Source: Ochotona curzoniae
Taxonomy: Eukaryota; Chordata; Mammalia; Lagomorpha; Ochotonidae
Assembly: GCF_017591425.1 (NCBI RefSeq)
Contig: NW_024465421.1
Location: forward strand, 23,077,001 to 23,141,000
Direction of reading: 5' to 3'
Length of the DNA stretch: 64,000 nt
Shown here: piece after piece, positions 20,937-32,045 of the stretch
How the letters are laid out: each line of letters starts with the position of its first letter
How positions within the stretch are numbered: the stretch's first letter is position 1
Position numbers and translations under genes: made by a program
The notes under the pieces: model-generated
Told to the model about the DNA's origin: nothing
Database searches by the model: none
The model's input: only the letters and a program-made list of their open reading frames with translations

Positions 20937-22105
20937 CTAGCCGGTGTGAGTCCTCTGATGACTCATGAGGCGTGAACTCCGAGAGAAGCTCTCTCCACAT
21001 TCAGAACATTTATAGGGTCTTTCTCCTGTGTGGGTTCTCAGATGCCGAATCCGGTTGGAACTGTGAGAGAAGCTGTCTCCACATTCATGACAGGTGTATG
21101 GCTTCTCTCCTGTGTGAATCCTCTGGTGCCTGATTAGGTTAGACCTGTGAGAGAAGTTCTCCCCACAAAGGGTACATTTGTATGGTTTCTCTCCTGTGTG
21201 TGTCCTCTGATGTCTTGTGAGGTGCATACCCTGCCGGAAGCTTTTCCCACAGGTTAAACACTCAAACAGTTTCTTCTCTGCCTTGGGGGTCCCGTGGTTC
21301 GTAAGAAAAGGGGTGCTATCATTCCTGGCTTCCCCACACTCGGTGAAGGGGTAAAGTCTCTCTCTCTCATGAGTTCTTTCATGAATGACAAGGTGTGAAC
21401 TCCTGGAGAAACTTTTCCCACACTCAGTACACTTATAGGGTCTCTCTCCTGTATGAATTCTCTGGTGCCGAAGGAGGTTAGAGCTATGGGCAAAGATCTC
21501 CCCGCACTCAGGACACTTGTACGGCTTTTCCCCGGTGTGTGTTCTCTGGTGCCTGTGGAGGTTGGAGTTGCACGAGAAGCTTTTTCCACAGATGTTACAC
21601 TGATAAGGTTTCTCACCTGTGTGGGTACGCTGATGGCGGGTCAAGTGAGTATTCTGACTAAAGCATTTGCCACATTCGAGGCACTTATGGGCCTCCTCCC
21701 CAAGGTGTGCCCACTGCAGGGACAGGAAGTGAGGGTTCCCAGCATAAACTTCACCACAGTCCACACCCACACATAGTCTTTCCGCAGCATGAATTCGCTG
21801 GTGCCTAATTAGGTTTGAGTTGTTGGAGAAGTTCTTCCCACACAAGGGACACAAATGGAGCTTCTTCGGCTGTGCTTCCTTGGATTGCCCCAGTTCTCTG
21901 TAACTTGTGGTTCCCACCAACGCCTGTTCCGCTGTGGCCTCTGAGGGAGGCTCCCAGCGCCAGTCTGCCCTGTCATGAGGTCTTCCTTGCTCAGGACTCC
22001 AGGGCACCTCACTTCTGGCCTGGCCTGGCAGCAGCGCCTGAGGGTGTGTGTTCTCAGGGGAATTAAACTGAGTACTTTCTTCTGGCTTCTCAAATTTCTC
22101 CTCCC
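20937..22105 (-). CDS. ZNF263: ZNF263 terminal exon (zinc-finger array)
   Basis: Begins [10 protein letters not shown]. Nine C2H2 fingers have complete ligands: [64 protein letters not shown] and CSECGESF. Two degenerate modules interrupt them, one after the first finger ([10 protein letters not shown]) and one after the fifth ([12 protein letters not shown]). Most are joined by TGEKP-type linkers. The protein ends directly on the last linker residues HTG before TAG at 20937, as in human. Confidence 0.96.
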
Positions 22106-25100
22106 CTGCAGCCAAAAAGAAACCAAAGTCATACATTGTTCGACACTGCAGAAAATAAAGTCAGGATGAACTGCCAAGGCATGTCAGGCCAGAATCCCAG
22201 AAAAGCTAGTTCTGCCTCAGTCTCCCATCCTCCCTTAAGGTAAGATGCTCCGGAGGCCTCCAGGTGAGGCACGGGGGCATCTTTCAAGACTTAGAGCTCA
22301 AACAGTCTTGGAATTCTCTCCCTGGTGCGTCCATGGCCCTTGCTACTAAGCCTCTGACTTCTACCCCACACAATGGGTAGGGTGGAGCAGGGCTGAGAAC
22401 AGTATGAGGCAAGTAGTCCCCAAAGAGCAAGCCTCCTTGCAGCCTGCAGTCTGTGCCTCACCTGCCTTGCTGGACAGCACAGGCAGTGGCCACACAGGAT
22501 TCATGGGCCTCACTGGCAGAGGTGGAGGGCTGGTCCTGCACCCACGCTCAAATGCCTCTCTCTCGGCCTCAGAGGCCCTGCAGGGCCTGCTGAGCTGAGT
22601 GCCTTACCTGGAGCTGGGCTTCGGGGGCCCAGGGCCTCCTTGCATGCCTGGATGCCGGGGTCCCGTGGCTTTCTTCCCTGGTCCACCTGGGTGCCTAGGG
22701 CTTCCTGACTGGGAATGTGTGACTCTGTTCATAAGGAAAGAAACAGATTTTCTGTGTCACCACTTTCCTATACCAAGCAAGGAAAACAGAGAGAGTCTTG
22801 TCCCATGTCGGCAGTGCAAAGATACGGAATGCTCAGGAAGCCTAGCAATGTTTCTTGGAAATATATGTACACTATTCTTAGCAGTTGTGCCAAGTGAGTC
22901 TGGCTGGCATTCTCGTTGCACAAACCTGAAAGAGGAAAACAGAGTGCAGTGTGACTTTCCACAGGTGTGTGCCTCAGCCTACGCTACTGCGTGCATTTAA
23001 CCACAATGCACAGCTGGCTCTCTGTCATGTTTTCACTTTCTCCCACTTTCATTGTGACGATGTTCATACATACTAAAGGCTGAGAGCTATTCAATAAATT
23101 TTTGTCTTTATATGCCCACTGTTCAAACTTAATTATCTATTTTGTCATTTATTTAAATATTTTTTAATTGGAAAGGCAAAGTCCTCCTGTAAGGCGAGGA
23201 CTTTAGCCATTAGGCTACCACGCCAGGCCCCAGCCTGTTCGTCATGTTTTACAGGCATCATTGTTAATCTCTGCATAATACTTCAACAAACAGATGCTTT
23301 CTAATGTATGTTTGGCCTATTCTGGGCAAAAAATAGCATTTCAAAACTTCTACAAGGGTTTCCTGAATTCAACATCAAACTGACTATTCCTCTAGGACTA
23401 CAGGATCACCCTTTCTGAATGTCTATGGCTCTGACAACTGCTAAATTTGAAGGTTGGTGGCTGTGCCCCTGAAAGTTTTCTCCTTATGGAATATACTGGA
23501 AATGCTAATGAAGCACAGGAAACAGAAGAGAGTTCAGAGAGGGTCATACAACTGCGAGGAAGGAAAAGGAGAGGTCTAGGCATCCTGAGACTCGGAGCGC
23601 CTGCCCCCAACGCTGGAGGCCAGAGGGAGCTCCTGACTCCTGCCTTTGGCATGGCCCAGGCCTTGAGCTTGCATCCATCCAGGGAAAGAACCAGTCAACG
23701 GAAGACGTATCTTTCCCTGTCTCTCTGCATTTCAAGCAAAAAGATAGAAGAAAAGAATGAAAGAAAGAAAAAGAGAGAGAAGAATCCTTACCCAGTGAAT
23801 TCACCACCTTACAATTCTCCTGCACCAGGTCCCTGGAGAAGGCGCTCTTACTAGGATCCCGATGTCCCCATTCCTCCGGGGACATGAACACTGCCACATT
23901 CTCTAAGCTCTCAGGCAACTGAAACAGCACAAGATTTCTTTTAGCCCCGAATGCAACAAGAACAATTCAAGCTGAGTCATGGTTAAAGGGACAAACCCCA
24001 GGGGTACCAAGGACACATATTTTGGGGAAGAGGGGTGCCAGGCTTACAAGTGAGTAGTGGAAAAGACACAGAAGGCAGGGAGACACTTTTGAGGGAAAGT
24101 GGGCCCTCCAAGTGGCAGAAGGGCCCTACCCACCCAAGGGAAGGAAGAAGGGTGCTGGGAGAAGACAATGGGAACTTCCACATCACCTGGGGCCCAGTCA
24201 CAGCCTTGTCTTCCAGGTTCCCTTCAGGAGGAAAGAGAGAAAGCCAGGGAGCAGATAATGCTGAAGGTGACAGAAATCACAATGAGAATGGCGATCCTAA
24301 CTCTTGGCCACCCAATGGTTATTGTAGCACAGTATCTCAGCGATGGCAACAGAGGCGTAGTACTGATACCCAAAGCCAGCACTCTTCCTAGCTGGCTGGC
24401 CAACAGCACTCCACAGCCCTGGCATTTATCTGGCTCTGAATATCTTCTGTTCTGCATACAAATGGGGCTTGATCAAGATCTTCCCCTTCCCAATTCCCCC
24501 CAAAACCCCACACCACCACTTCTGGGTCTTGCACTCCAGCTCTAAGGACTTCAAATTCACAAAGTCCTTCTCCTTGGCACCTGTGCTACACCCTTCCAGT
24601 GTCAGGGGCAACCCCAAGCCCCTCCTCCCTCCCATTCGCCCAAATAACTGTTCCTCACCCCTCTCCTTTACAGCCTGGGGGTCCCCTGTGGGGCTGGGAC
24701 CTAGCAGCTCCTGCAGCCTGGGGCCAGGGCTTCGCTCAGTCTCCAGGGGCTCCAACTTGAAGCTCGGTGACTCTCGGGCTGTTTCCAGAGGCAAAGGCTC
24801 CTCCAAAAGTACTTCTGTTCCCCGCCCACGGTTTGTGACCTGGGAACCAACCCACATCACTTATCATCACAACAGGGCCAGAGGGAAGGGAACCAGTACA
24901 GGGCGCTGAGAGCAAGCCTTCTGCTGAGGACCCAGTGAGACCCAAGACGCTGACCCCACGTGGGTCTGTGAGAACCCAGCGGGCTGCTCCGGTCAGAGGG
25001 AAGGCTCACTCCCGAGGGGCACACCTACCCGCGCAGCTCTTCCAACACACCTCATTCTCTCTGGCTCTCCTCCACCTTTTCTACACACTTTTATTGCTAT

Positions 25101-25810
25101 TTGGCGACACTAGGGTGATCCTTAGGGGGTCTCACTACCATGCTTTCCCAAAGTTCAGTTCTGCAGAAAGCATTTTGATCCTAAAATAACGGCTAAAGAT
25201 TATTAATTACAAGTACCTCGCCAAAATCACAAAGCGCCAGAGAGGACTTAACCCTGGTGATTCAGAGACGTACTGCCTCTGCATGGAAACAGGGCCCCAC
25301 TCCTACTCCCTCTGCTCATTGGGGACAAAATCTAGGGAATGAGGATTCCAGAATTAACCACACAAAGGTCCATTCCAACGGTAAGACTCAGGGGAACCAG
25401 GTAAACTTGCTCGGGGATCTCACCTGGTGCCTCAGCCTCCCGAGCTCTCTCTGCATGTCCTCCACCAGGGTCACGGCTTCTTCCCCGCTCTCCGGGTGTA
25501 ACTCCTGCACGCGGGCCTGGATCTCCCGGGGCAGGATGGTCAGAAACTGCTCGAGCACCAGCAGCTCCAGGATCTGCTCCTTGGTGCGCAGCTCCGGTCG
25601 CAGCCAGCCGTGGCACAGCTCCTGGAGCCGGCTGAGGGCTTCCCGGGGGCCGGCAGCCTCCTGGAAACGGAAGCCTCTGAAACGCAGGTGGGAGGCCTCT
25701 GGGCTGGGCGCCGGGTCAGCGGGGGGCAGCTCCTGGCTCCAGGCGCAGTCCTCCTCCAGCTTCACGATCAGCAGCCCTTCCCGTTCCTGAGAGATCGTGT
25801 CCGAAGCCAT
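20937..25810 (-). CDS. ZNF263: ZNF263: SCAN-KRAB-C2H2 transcription factor (gene span)
   Basis: Nuclear factor known to bind G-rich GGGAGGA-type sites and to act as repressor or activator. Coding exons: 25810-25424, 24839-24659, 24260-24187, 23918-23792, 22724-22608 and 22105-20937. Lengths 387+181+74+127+117+1169 = 2055 nt give 684 aa, close to the human 683 as I recall. SCAN covers about residues 36-122, a divergent KRAB-A about 215-257, and nine complete C2H2 fingers plus two degenerate ones fill the C-terminal half. Every junction has GT/AG and the phases agree. No frameshift or stop is seen. The protein matches human ZNF263 along its whole length from memory. Confidence 0.96.
22608..22724 (-). 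CDS. ZNF263: ZNF263 coding exon 5 (post-KRAB linker)
   Basis: 117 nt in phase 1, acceptor GAACAG/AGTCA, donor CTCCAG/GTAAGG. It encodes [17 protein letters not shown] then [19 protein letters not shown], colinear with the human linker. Confidence 0.9.
23150..23232 (-). mobile_element. Internally deleted C-SINE
   Basis: Tail part (TTTTTTAATTGGAAAGGCAAA) is joined directly to the head part (GGCGAGGACTTTAGCCATTA to CCAGGCCCC), leaving about 80 bp. In a ZNF263 intron. Confidence 0.65.
23600..23750 (+). mobile_element. 3' half of an old C-SINE
   Basis: CTCCTGACTCCTGCCTTTGG then GAACCAGTCAACGGAAGACG, ending in a GA-rich tail (AGAAAGAAAAAGAGAGAGAA) about 10 bp from the ZNF263 KRAB exon donor. Confidence 0.55.
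23792..23918 (-). CDS. ZNF263: ZNF263 KRAB-A exon (divergent)
   Basis: 127 nt, encoding [20 protein letters not shown] then [21 protein letters not shown]. The EEW signature is kept. The normal aromatic and Leu-Leu positions are altered (Gly-His-Arg after EEW), as in human ZNF263, a divergent KRAB box thought to recruit TRIM28 poorly. Acceptor TTTCAG/TTGCC, donor ACTGG/GTAAGG. Confidence 0.92.
24187..24260 (-). CDS. ZNF263: ZNF263 coding exon 3 (74 nt)
   Basis: Acceptor CTTCAG/CATTA, donor CCCCAG/GTGATG. It encodes [19 protein letters not shown] then AVTGPQ. The short length makes it easy to miss, but the translation matches human exon for exon and restores phase 0 for KRAB. Confidence 0.9.
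24659..24839 (-). CDS. ZNF263: ZNF263 coding exon 2
   Basis: Acceptor TTCCCAG/GTCAC, donor GAGGG/GTGAGG. It encodes [20 protein letters not shown] and on to DPQAVKER, a proline- and glutamate-rich linker between SCAN and KRAB that matches the human protein. Confidence 0.92.
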
Positions 25811-26660
25811 CGTCAGGACCCCGGGCAGCTGGGCCCTCTGGACCGGCTGTGCCCGCTCCGGCCGCTACCGAGGGTGGACAGCCTAGGCAGGAGCGTCCGG
25901 GCCAGGGGCTCCGAGTCCCGGCACAGGACCCCGGGCGCGGCAGCGGCGCGGCTAGCTCCAGCGCTTCGACCTCGGCCTGTCCTGGGAGCCGCCGCCCAGC
26001 CCCTCGACCTGCCTTGGCCAGACCTTCCTGAGGTAAAACTCGAAGAATGTGTTCCTCATCAAGTGCCGGACACTCTCCAGCCTCGGCCCTCGAGCCGGAA
26101 GTTCCTGCCTGTGTCCAAAAGCCAACAGACCCTCCTCCGGCCCAACTTCCGGGTCACTCCAGCGCCCATTGGATCAGGTCTCGCTGCGGACGCACCGACG
26201 ACTAATAAGAAGGGAAGACCTGCCGAAGGGGCGGGACGAACGAGGGGCCAATTGTAGGCAAGAGGCGGGGCCGTGAGGCGAGTACTGGAAGTCCTGGGAT
26301 GGAAGACTGTGAGGAGACGGACCGGGCCGCCGATCCCCACATGGGCTAGAGGGAGGGAGGGAAGGAAGCTGTGGCCGGAGGATGACAGGGATCAGGAGTC
26401 CCAAACAAAAGCTTATTAAAATGACCGTCCTCAGTTCACTGCGTCAGCGCATCGGGGTGGAGGGAATCCGGACCCCCGAGTGGTTATGCGCCGCTGGCCA
26501 GTTCTCCATGGCAGTCCCCATGGAAGTCCCTGACAGTTTCCGTCCACTCCGGGGCCGCGCCCGGCCTCACCCCGCTGGGCACAGGGGGAGGCAGCCGGGT
26601 GTGCCACGGGGCCAGCGACTCCTGCCGGGAAAGGGTCCTGGCCGGCATCACTTGTTCTCC
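25400..26660 (-). promoter_or_regulatory. ZNF263: ZNF263 promoter CpG island
   Basis: GC- and CpG-rich block covering the SCAN exon and about 850 bp upstream. It has ETS-type sites (AACTTCCGGGTCAC near 26142), CCAAT boxes (ATTGG at 26168-26172 and CCAAT near 26248) and no TATA box, typical of a housekeeping zinc-finger promoter. A G-rich run GAGGGAGGGAGGGAAGGAAG lies near 26348. Confidence 0.75.
25424..25810 (-). CDS. ZNF263: ZNF263 coding exon 1 (SCAN domain)
   Basis: Residues 1-129, starting [20 protein letters not shown] after the Met. The SCAN core is [20 protein letters not shown] then [16 protein letters not shown]. Donor CACCAG/GTGAGAT, phase 0. It lies inside the promoter CpG island, which explains its high GC content. 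Confidence 0.95.
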
Positions 26661-26679
26661 AAAGTCCCTTTAATGTTAG

Positions 26680-27150
26680 ACTATTGATGCGTGCTTACTT
26701 GGATAGATGAACTTTCAGGATTATCCCAGAGTACTGCATTTCATTTCATTTTTTACTTTTTGGAGGCTGGTCTACCCATATCCGGGTGACACAATAGCTG
26801 GCATTTGGTTGTAATTTCAGGCTAGTAGCAGATCTACGTGGATTCATGAAGGTCTAGGGATCTTAGCCTGAGAACGCTGGACTTTTAGCGCAGGCACTGT
26901 CCAGAAGAACTGCATGACGGTGGCTACTGAGCACTCAAAATGGAGTTAGTGCTGGAGACCATCGTAGCCAGCACAGAGCCAAAGTTTCTGTGGATAGATT
27001 TGGAGATGACAGAAGCTCTTGAAAATCGTACACTACATTGCGGAAGGTCTGTGTTTCTAGAAAGTGGATTAGGACCTTGCATGATTTCTCCGAACAACTG
27101 TTCCCTTACAGCACTGGTGAAAACCGTGCCTTCTTGTGACCGCTATTGGT
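26680..27150. other. Unassigned spacer between two CpG islands
   Basis: Non-repetitive, moderately AT-rich. No recognisable gene or repeat. Confidence 0.4.
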
Positions 27151-27154
27151 ACTG

Positions 27155-27444
27155 CCTTTTATTTACAATTTATTTTTATTGGAAAGGCAGATCTACGGAG
27201 GAGAGAGAGAAAAATCTTCCGCCCATGGTTCCCTCCCAAATGGCTGCAACAACTAGAGCTGAGCCTATCCAAAGCCAGGAGTCAGGAGCTTCTTCTGGAT
27301 CTCCCAAATGGGTGCAAGGAGTCAGGACTTGGGGCCACAAGCTGGGAGCTGGATCAAAATGGAGCAGCCAGGACACAAACTGACATATTAGATGCCAGCA
27401 TTTGCAGGTGGTTGGATTAGCTTGCTTAGCCACAGTGCCAGCCC
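27155..27444 (-). mobile_element. C-SINE, minus strand
   Basis: Tail TTTACAATTTATTTTTATTG; head CACAGTGCCAGCCCCC. Missing part of the CCCAAGGCTTTGGG body. Confidence 0.78.
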
Positions 27445-27689
27445 CCTGGTTCTCTGACAGGGAACCCCAGGTCTCCTGGTTACTAAAAGAGGCTGCTTTC
27501 AGTCTTTACATCTTGCCACTTCATAGGTATCTGGCCTGGGGAGTGCCACAGTGAGCACACCCACCATTCTAGAAGCTTCCTTGGCGTCCTCCCTGCTGCT
27601 ACCCTTTATCCCTCCCAAGGCTTAACCTCTGGTCTTCAGCCGGGGTGGCTGAGCTCTGAGGGTGGAGGTAGGATCTCTGGAGTCTAGGT

Positions 27690-28200
27690 TTGCACTCTTG
27701 TTTCCACCTATGTGAGACGCCGCCGCAGCCCCCGCAGTCGACGTGTGGGCTCCCTGTGCGGTTGCGAGCACCGCGAAGGCTGGCAATCGGATCAGCGGCC
27801 AGCGCCCTCCGGGAGACCCTGCCAAGCATTCGCCTCCAGTGGGTTCGGTGCTCCCCCGGGGGCCTCTGGGAGATGTGGTTCTGGGCTTTGTGACGCGAGT
27901 GGGCGGGCCGTTTCCCAGAAGCCAGTGGGCGTTGGGCAAGCCACAAGGCTTCCCCTTTTTCCATCGTCCTCTCCTGGCGGCTCTGCGGGCGCTGGCCCTG
28001 GGAGGTGCCGCGGGGGCGTGGGACCGAGTCCCGCCGCGGAGGCGGACCTGAGGGGGACGCTGTGCCGGGCGCGTCCTGCGCCCATCCTTGCAGAGGACCT
28101 AGGGGACACTGAGGGCTGCGCCGCTTTGGGGACCTTCTCCGATTTCCCCCAGGGAACCCTTCGACAGGCCGGAAACGGAAGCGGGAAGGTGGGAAACCCG
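27690..28200. promoter_or_regulatory. CpG island without an assigned gene
   Basis: CpG-rich interval between ZNF263 and MEFV with a GC-box (GGGCGGGCC near 27903), a ZNF143/SBS-like element read on the minus strand (ACCACATCTCCCAG, 27866-27879) and an ETS/IRF-like GGAAACGGAAGCGGG near 28171. No coding exon with family resemblance adjoins it on either strand. It looks like a promoter, possibly for a non-coding transcript. Confidence 0.5.
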
Positions 28201-28299
28201 CCCCTTTCTCACAGCTGCTGCCTGTCAATATCGTGTTTTCCGCCACTTCAGGCGGCTTCCACTCATAAACAAGTAGTTTCAAAATGCGGAGAAGCTTGG

Positions 28300-29100
28300 C
28301 AATTCTGGAGCACGGGGCGAGGACCGGGTGGCCAAAGGGGGACCTCCAAGAGTGGGGTGTCTCCCAGACGCTGAGCCGCTGGGGTTTGTAAGCTTGTGGG
28401 CAGTCGGCGAATGTATTCCCAAAAACCTAGAGATATTGATCCCCCCCACCAAAGAAACGTAAGAAAAAAATGAATAAAGTTGAGGGTCAAAAGAACCTGC
28501 ACTTTTCCTGCGTGTCTAGGTATATTGGACAGTCTCCTGGATCGCATTTATGGAGCCTGCTGCATCTGTCACAATGTTGAAAAGGCGGGTCTCTTGTGGG
28601 CAGTGCCATGCGTGGGCAGAGACTCCTTCCTCCTGCGGAAACCATTATTTCTCTTCCCCTGCCTGAGTCAGATGAGTGCTTCACCCCAACTTTCCCAAGT
28701 CCCCTCACCTCAGTAAAAGACTGGGCGTCCTCTTGTTCTGACCCGGATATGCCCCGACCCCTGCCAACCACTCCTGCGGCCCCTCGCCGGCTGCCTCGCT
28801 TCCCAGACCCCAAGCAGACACCAGCCCTGGCTTCGCACTCTCGTCCGTAGAAGTCTGCTCAGTAAAGCAGTGGCCCCCTCTCCCAACAAGATCCTCCTCA
28901 AGTGCCCTATTTGAAAGACCAAACTATAAAATAAAATACCAAAGAGGGGGATAGCTGCCACTTCCAGCGCTGGTAACACTGTCACCTGAGTGCCAGTTTG
29001 CATCGTCTGCTCCCCTTCATATCCAGTTTCTTATTATCATTTCCATGGTAACTTCTACAGTATCTATACACCACCGCCCTTCTTAAAGAAGTGGTAGAGG
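28300..29100. other. Spacer downstream of the orphan CpG island
   Basis: Mixed composition with a C-tract at 28441-28448. No coding similarity or repeat recognised. Confidence 0.4.
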
Positions 29101-29102
29101 AT

Positions 29103-29433
29103 TTTTTTTTTAAGATTTACTTATATTTATTGGAAAGATATACAGAGGAGGAAAAACAGAGAGAAAGATCTTCCATCCATTGATTCACTCCCAAATGACC
29201 ATAAGGGCTGGAACTATGCTGATCCAAAGCCAGGAGCCAGAAGCTTTTTCCCAGTCTCCCATGCGGGTACAGGTTCCCAAAGCTTTGGGCCGTCCTCTAC
29301 TGCTTTCCCAGGCCACAAGCAGGAAGCTGGATGGAAGTGGAGCTGCTGGGATTAGCATGGGCACACATTTGGTATCCCTGCGCATTCAAGGCAAGGTAAG
29401 GAATTTGGTCACTAGATTACCGCGCTGGGCCCC
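29103..29433 (-). mobile_element. C-SINE, minus strand
   Basis: Tail TTTTTTTTTAAGATTTACTT, head ends GCGCTGGGCCCC. First of three consecutive SINEs. Confidence 0.85.
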
Positions 29434-29457
29434 ATTCTGTTTAATTTTAAGAAAGAG

Positions 29458-29765
29458 GGCCCGGCGCGGTGGGGCAAGTGGTTAAGGTCCTTGCCTTGCA
29501 CGCCCGGGGATCCCATATGGGCGCTGGTTCTATCCCGGCAGCCCCGCTTCCCTTCCAGCTCCCTGCCTGTGGCCTGGGAAAGCAGTCGAGGATGGCCCAA
29601 AGCTTTGGGACCCTGCACCCATGTGGGAGACCAGGAAGAGGCTCCTGGCTTCGGATCGGCATAGTATCAGCCGTTGCGGTCACTTGGGAAGTGAATCATC
29701 GGACGGAAGATCTTCCTCTCTGTCTCTCCTCTCTGTATATCTGCCTTTCCAATAAAAAAAAAAAT
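29458..29765 (+). mobile_element. Young C-SINE with target-site duplication
   Basis: Head GGCCCGGCGCGGTGGGGCAA. Flanked by TTTTAAGAAAGA before (about 29445) and after the tail (about 29771). Confidence 0.88.
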
Positions 29766-29789
29766 AATAATTTTAAGAAAGAAATTTGA

Positions 29790-30092
29790 GAGCCTGATAA
29801 GGTAGCCTAGTAGTTAAATCCTCACTTTGCATGTGCTGCCATCCCATGTGGACACTGGTTCTAATCTCAGCTGCTCCACCTCCCATCCAGCTTCCTGCTG
29901 GTGCCCTGGGAAAGCAGTGGAGGATGGCCCAAAGCTTTGGGACCCTGCATCTACGTGGGAGACCCAGAAGAAGCTCCTGGCTCCTGGCTTCGGATCAGCT
30001 CAGCTCCAGTTTTTGTTGCCGCTTGGGGAGTGAACCAGCAGATAGAAGATCTTTCTCTCTTATCTGCCTTTTCAATAAAATTTTTAAAAAGA
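29790..30092 (+). mobile_element. C-SINE
   Basis: GAGAGCCTGATAAGGTAGCC head; full body; tail CAATAAAATTTTTAAAAAGA. Confidence 0.8.
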
Positions 30093-30349
30093 AAGAAATT
30101 TAATATTTTGAGAGGTGAACGATCATAGATTAATTTCTAGGCTCTACCACCAAATGCTTTGCCCAGAATTATGCAACAGCTGTCTGCGGGGTGAGCAGTG
30201 ACCTGGTCATGTATAATTTATGCATCAGCTGGGATATGACCTCAACTTCAGTTTTCACTTGAGCATTTAAATTATGGCCTGCTCAGTATTGGGCAAGTCA
30301 AAACTTTAGATCCAAGAAGGTTAATGATTTTCTTTAACGGATGAAGTCT

Positions 30350-30351
<2 letters not shown>

Positions 30352-30385
<34 letters not shown>
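30352..30385 (+). repeat. Poly(T) tract of 34
   Basis: Uninterrupted T run, not attached to any element I recognise on the minus strand, just left of an old SINE on plus. Confidence 0.9.
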
Positions 30386-30386
<1 letters not shown>

Positions 30387-30411
30387 TGCCTAGGGGTTCT
30401 AGCAAGTCACA

Positions 30412-30720
30412 ATGGGCAAGTATTTGGCCTAGTGGTCAGGCAGCATGTTGGGATGTCTGGGTCCTGCATTAGATGCCTGAGTTGAAGTCCTGGCTATGCT
30501 CCCACTGCAAGTTTCCTGCAGATCCACACCCAGGAATCAAGCAACCAGGCTCCAGTGTTTGGATTCCCGCCACTGATGTCAGAGAGCTGGGTAGTTTCTG
30601 GCTCCAACTTGAGTCCCTGGCTTGGCATTATTGCAGTCATTTGGGGAGTGAGTCAGTAGAGTAAGAGCTAGCTTGTTTTCTCTCTCTTTTGCTCTCTCTC
30701 ATCGCATTCTCACTCTCACT
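30412..30720 (+). mobile_element. Old diverged C-SINE
   Basis: GGGCAAGTATTTGGCCTAGT head, TGAGTTGAAGTCCTGGCTAT, GGGGAGTGAGTCAGTAGAG. It directly precedes LTR copy 1. Confidence 0.65.
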
Positions 30721-30778
30721 CCACTTTCTACTTCTCATAAAGAAAGCTGAAAATATTGATGTGTCGAAACAGCTGTCT

Positions 30779-31168
30779 CATGGCTACCACAGTGGCCGGA
30801 GAACGGTGGGGTTTGCCTCCAACCAAACTCTGAATGGATGGCAGAATTCTGGTGGGCCCCTCAGGTGGTGAGACCACCACTGAACCAATGAGGGGCACAG
30901 ACCCATACCCCGCCACCAATAAAGGCCGAGGCGACCCCCATCTTGACTTCCGTGCCAAGGAGAGTTTAAAAGGGCCCCTTCCCTGTCTCTTTCGTGCTCT
31001 TCTTCCTCTGCAGCTCCACGTCTGTCTTTCCTGCGGCACGGGGAAGGGAAGCCCGTGACTGTGGCTCCCTGAAATAAAGGCCATCTAAATTCTTTTCACA
31101 TATGTGGCTGAATTATTCTTTGCCTGGTGGCTGGCGAATTTAACATTTTGGCGAGTGGCAAATCTAAC
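30779..31168 (+). mobile_element. Solo LTR of an endogenous retrovirus, copy 1
   Basis: About 390 bp aligned along its length with 50415-50814. It has a TATA-like GTTTAAAAGG near 30964, AATAAAGGCC near 31074 as polyadenylation signal, and ends with two short CAAATCTAACA-like repeats around TTTTGGCGAG. No internal retroviral sequence follows and no convincing target duplication is visible. Confidence 0.75.
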
Positions 31169-31222
31169 AGTGTCAAAATGGTGTAACAATCTGGTGGCCT
31201 TAAATTATTTATTTATCATGTG

Positions 31223-31548
31223 GGTCTGGTGAGGTAGTCTAGTGACAAAATCCTTGCCTTGCATGTGCCAGGATCCCATATGGGTGCTGGTTCTAATCCC
31301 AGTCTAATCCCAGTCCTGTTTCCCATCCAGCTCCCTGCTTGTGAACTAGGAAAGCAGTCAAGGATGGCCCAAAGCCTTGGGACCTTGCCACCCTCATGGA
31401 AGACCCAAAAGAAGTTCCTGGCTCCTGGCTTCAGATCAGTGTAGTTCTGGCCATTATGGTCACTTGGGGAGTGAATCATCAAATGGAAAATTTTCCTCTC
31501 TGTATATCTGTCTTTCTAATAAAAATAAATAAATCTTTTAAAAATTAA
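31223..31548 (+). mobile_element. C-SINE with small internal duplication
   Basis: GGGTCTGGTGAGGTAGTCTA head. The B-box region reads CTAATCCCAGTCTAATCCCAGTC, a tandem repeat of about 11 bp. Confidence 0.82.
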
Positions 31549-31829
31549 ATAGAGTAGAAAAAATACAATGGAGGCAAGCAGGGGTAGGGAATGGAATCTG
31601 GGTCACGGAGAACAACTGGAACAACTCCAGATCAGCACAGGGAGTCTCCCACGAGCTTCCCCACAATTCTTCCCATTCCTTCAAAACCAGTGTCACATTC
31701 AAACACCACAAATCTCCTTCATCACAGTGGCTTTAGGGACTAGGGACTGACATCCCCTTGGAGCCTAAGCTAGTTACAAGACTTAAAAAAAAACCCTGTA
31801 TTTTATTATAAAAGCAACATAATGCTCGT

Positions 31830-32045
31830 TTTTTGAAATATTTATTTAAAAGTCTGAGTTACAGAGAAAGGAAGAGACACAGAGATCTTTCATCCTTTGC
31901 TTCATTCTTCAGAAGGCCATAATGGCCATCAGCTGGGCAGGACACAAGCCAGGAGCTTCATCGGGGTCTCCTATGTGGGTAGCAGGGGACCAAGCATTTG
32001 GGTCAACTACTGATGCTTTTCCCAAGCCATTAGCAGGGAGTTGGA
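31830..32045 (-). mobile_element. Old partial C-SINE, minus strand
   Basis: TATTTATTTAAAAGTCTGAG tail and TTCCCAAGCCATTAGCAGGG; ends before the tRNA-like head. Confidence 0.6.

Noticed and set aside
27599..28374. 220-227 codon frames on both strands over the orphan CpG island
   Set aside because: Overlapping frames on both strands with biased Arg/Pro/Gly composition indicate base composition, not coding.
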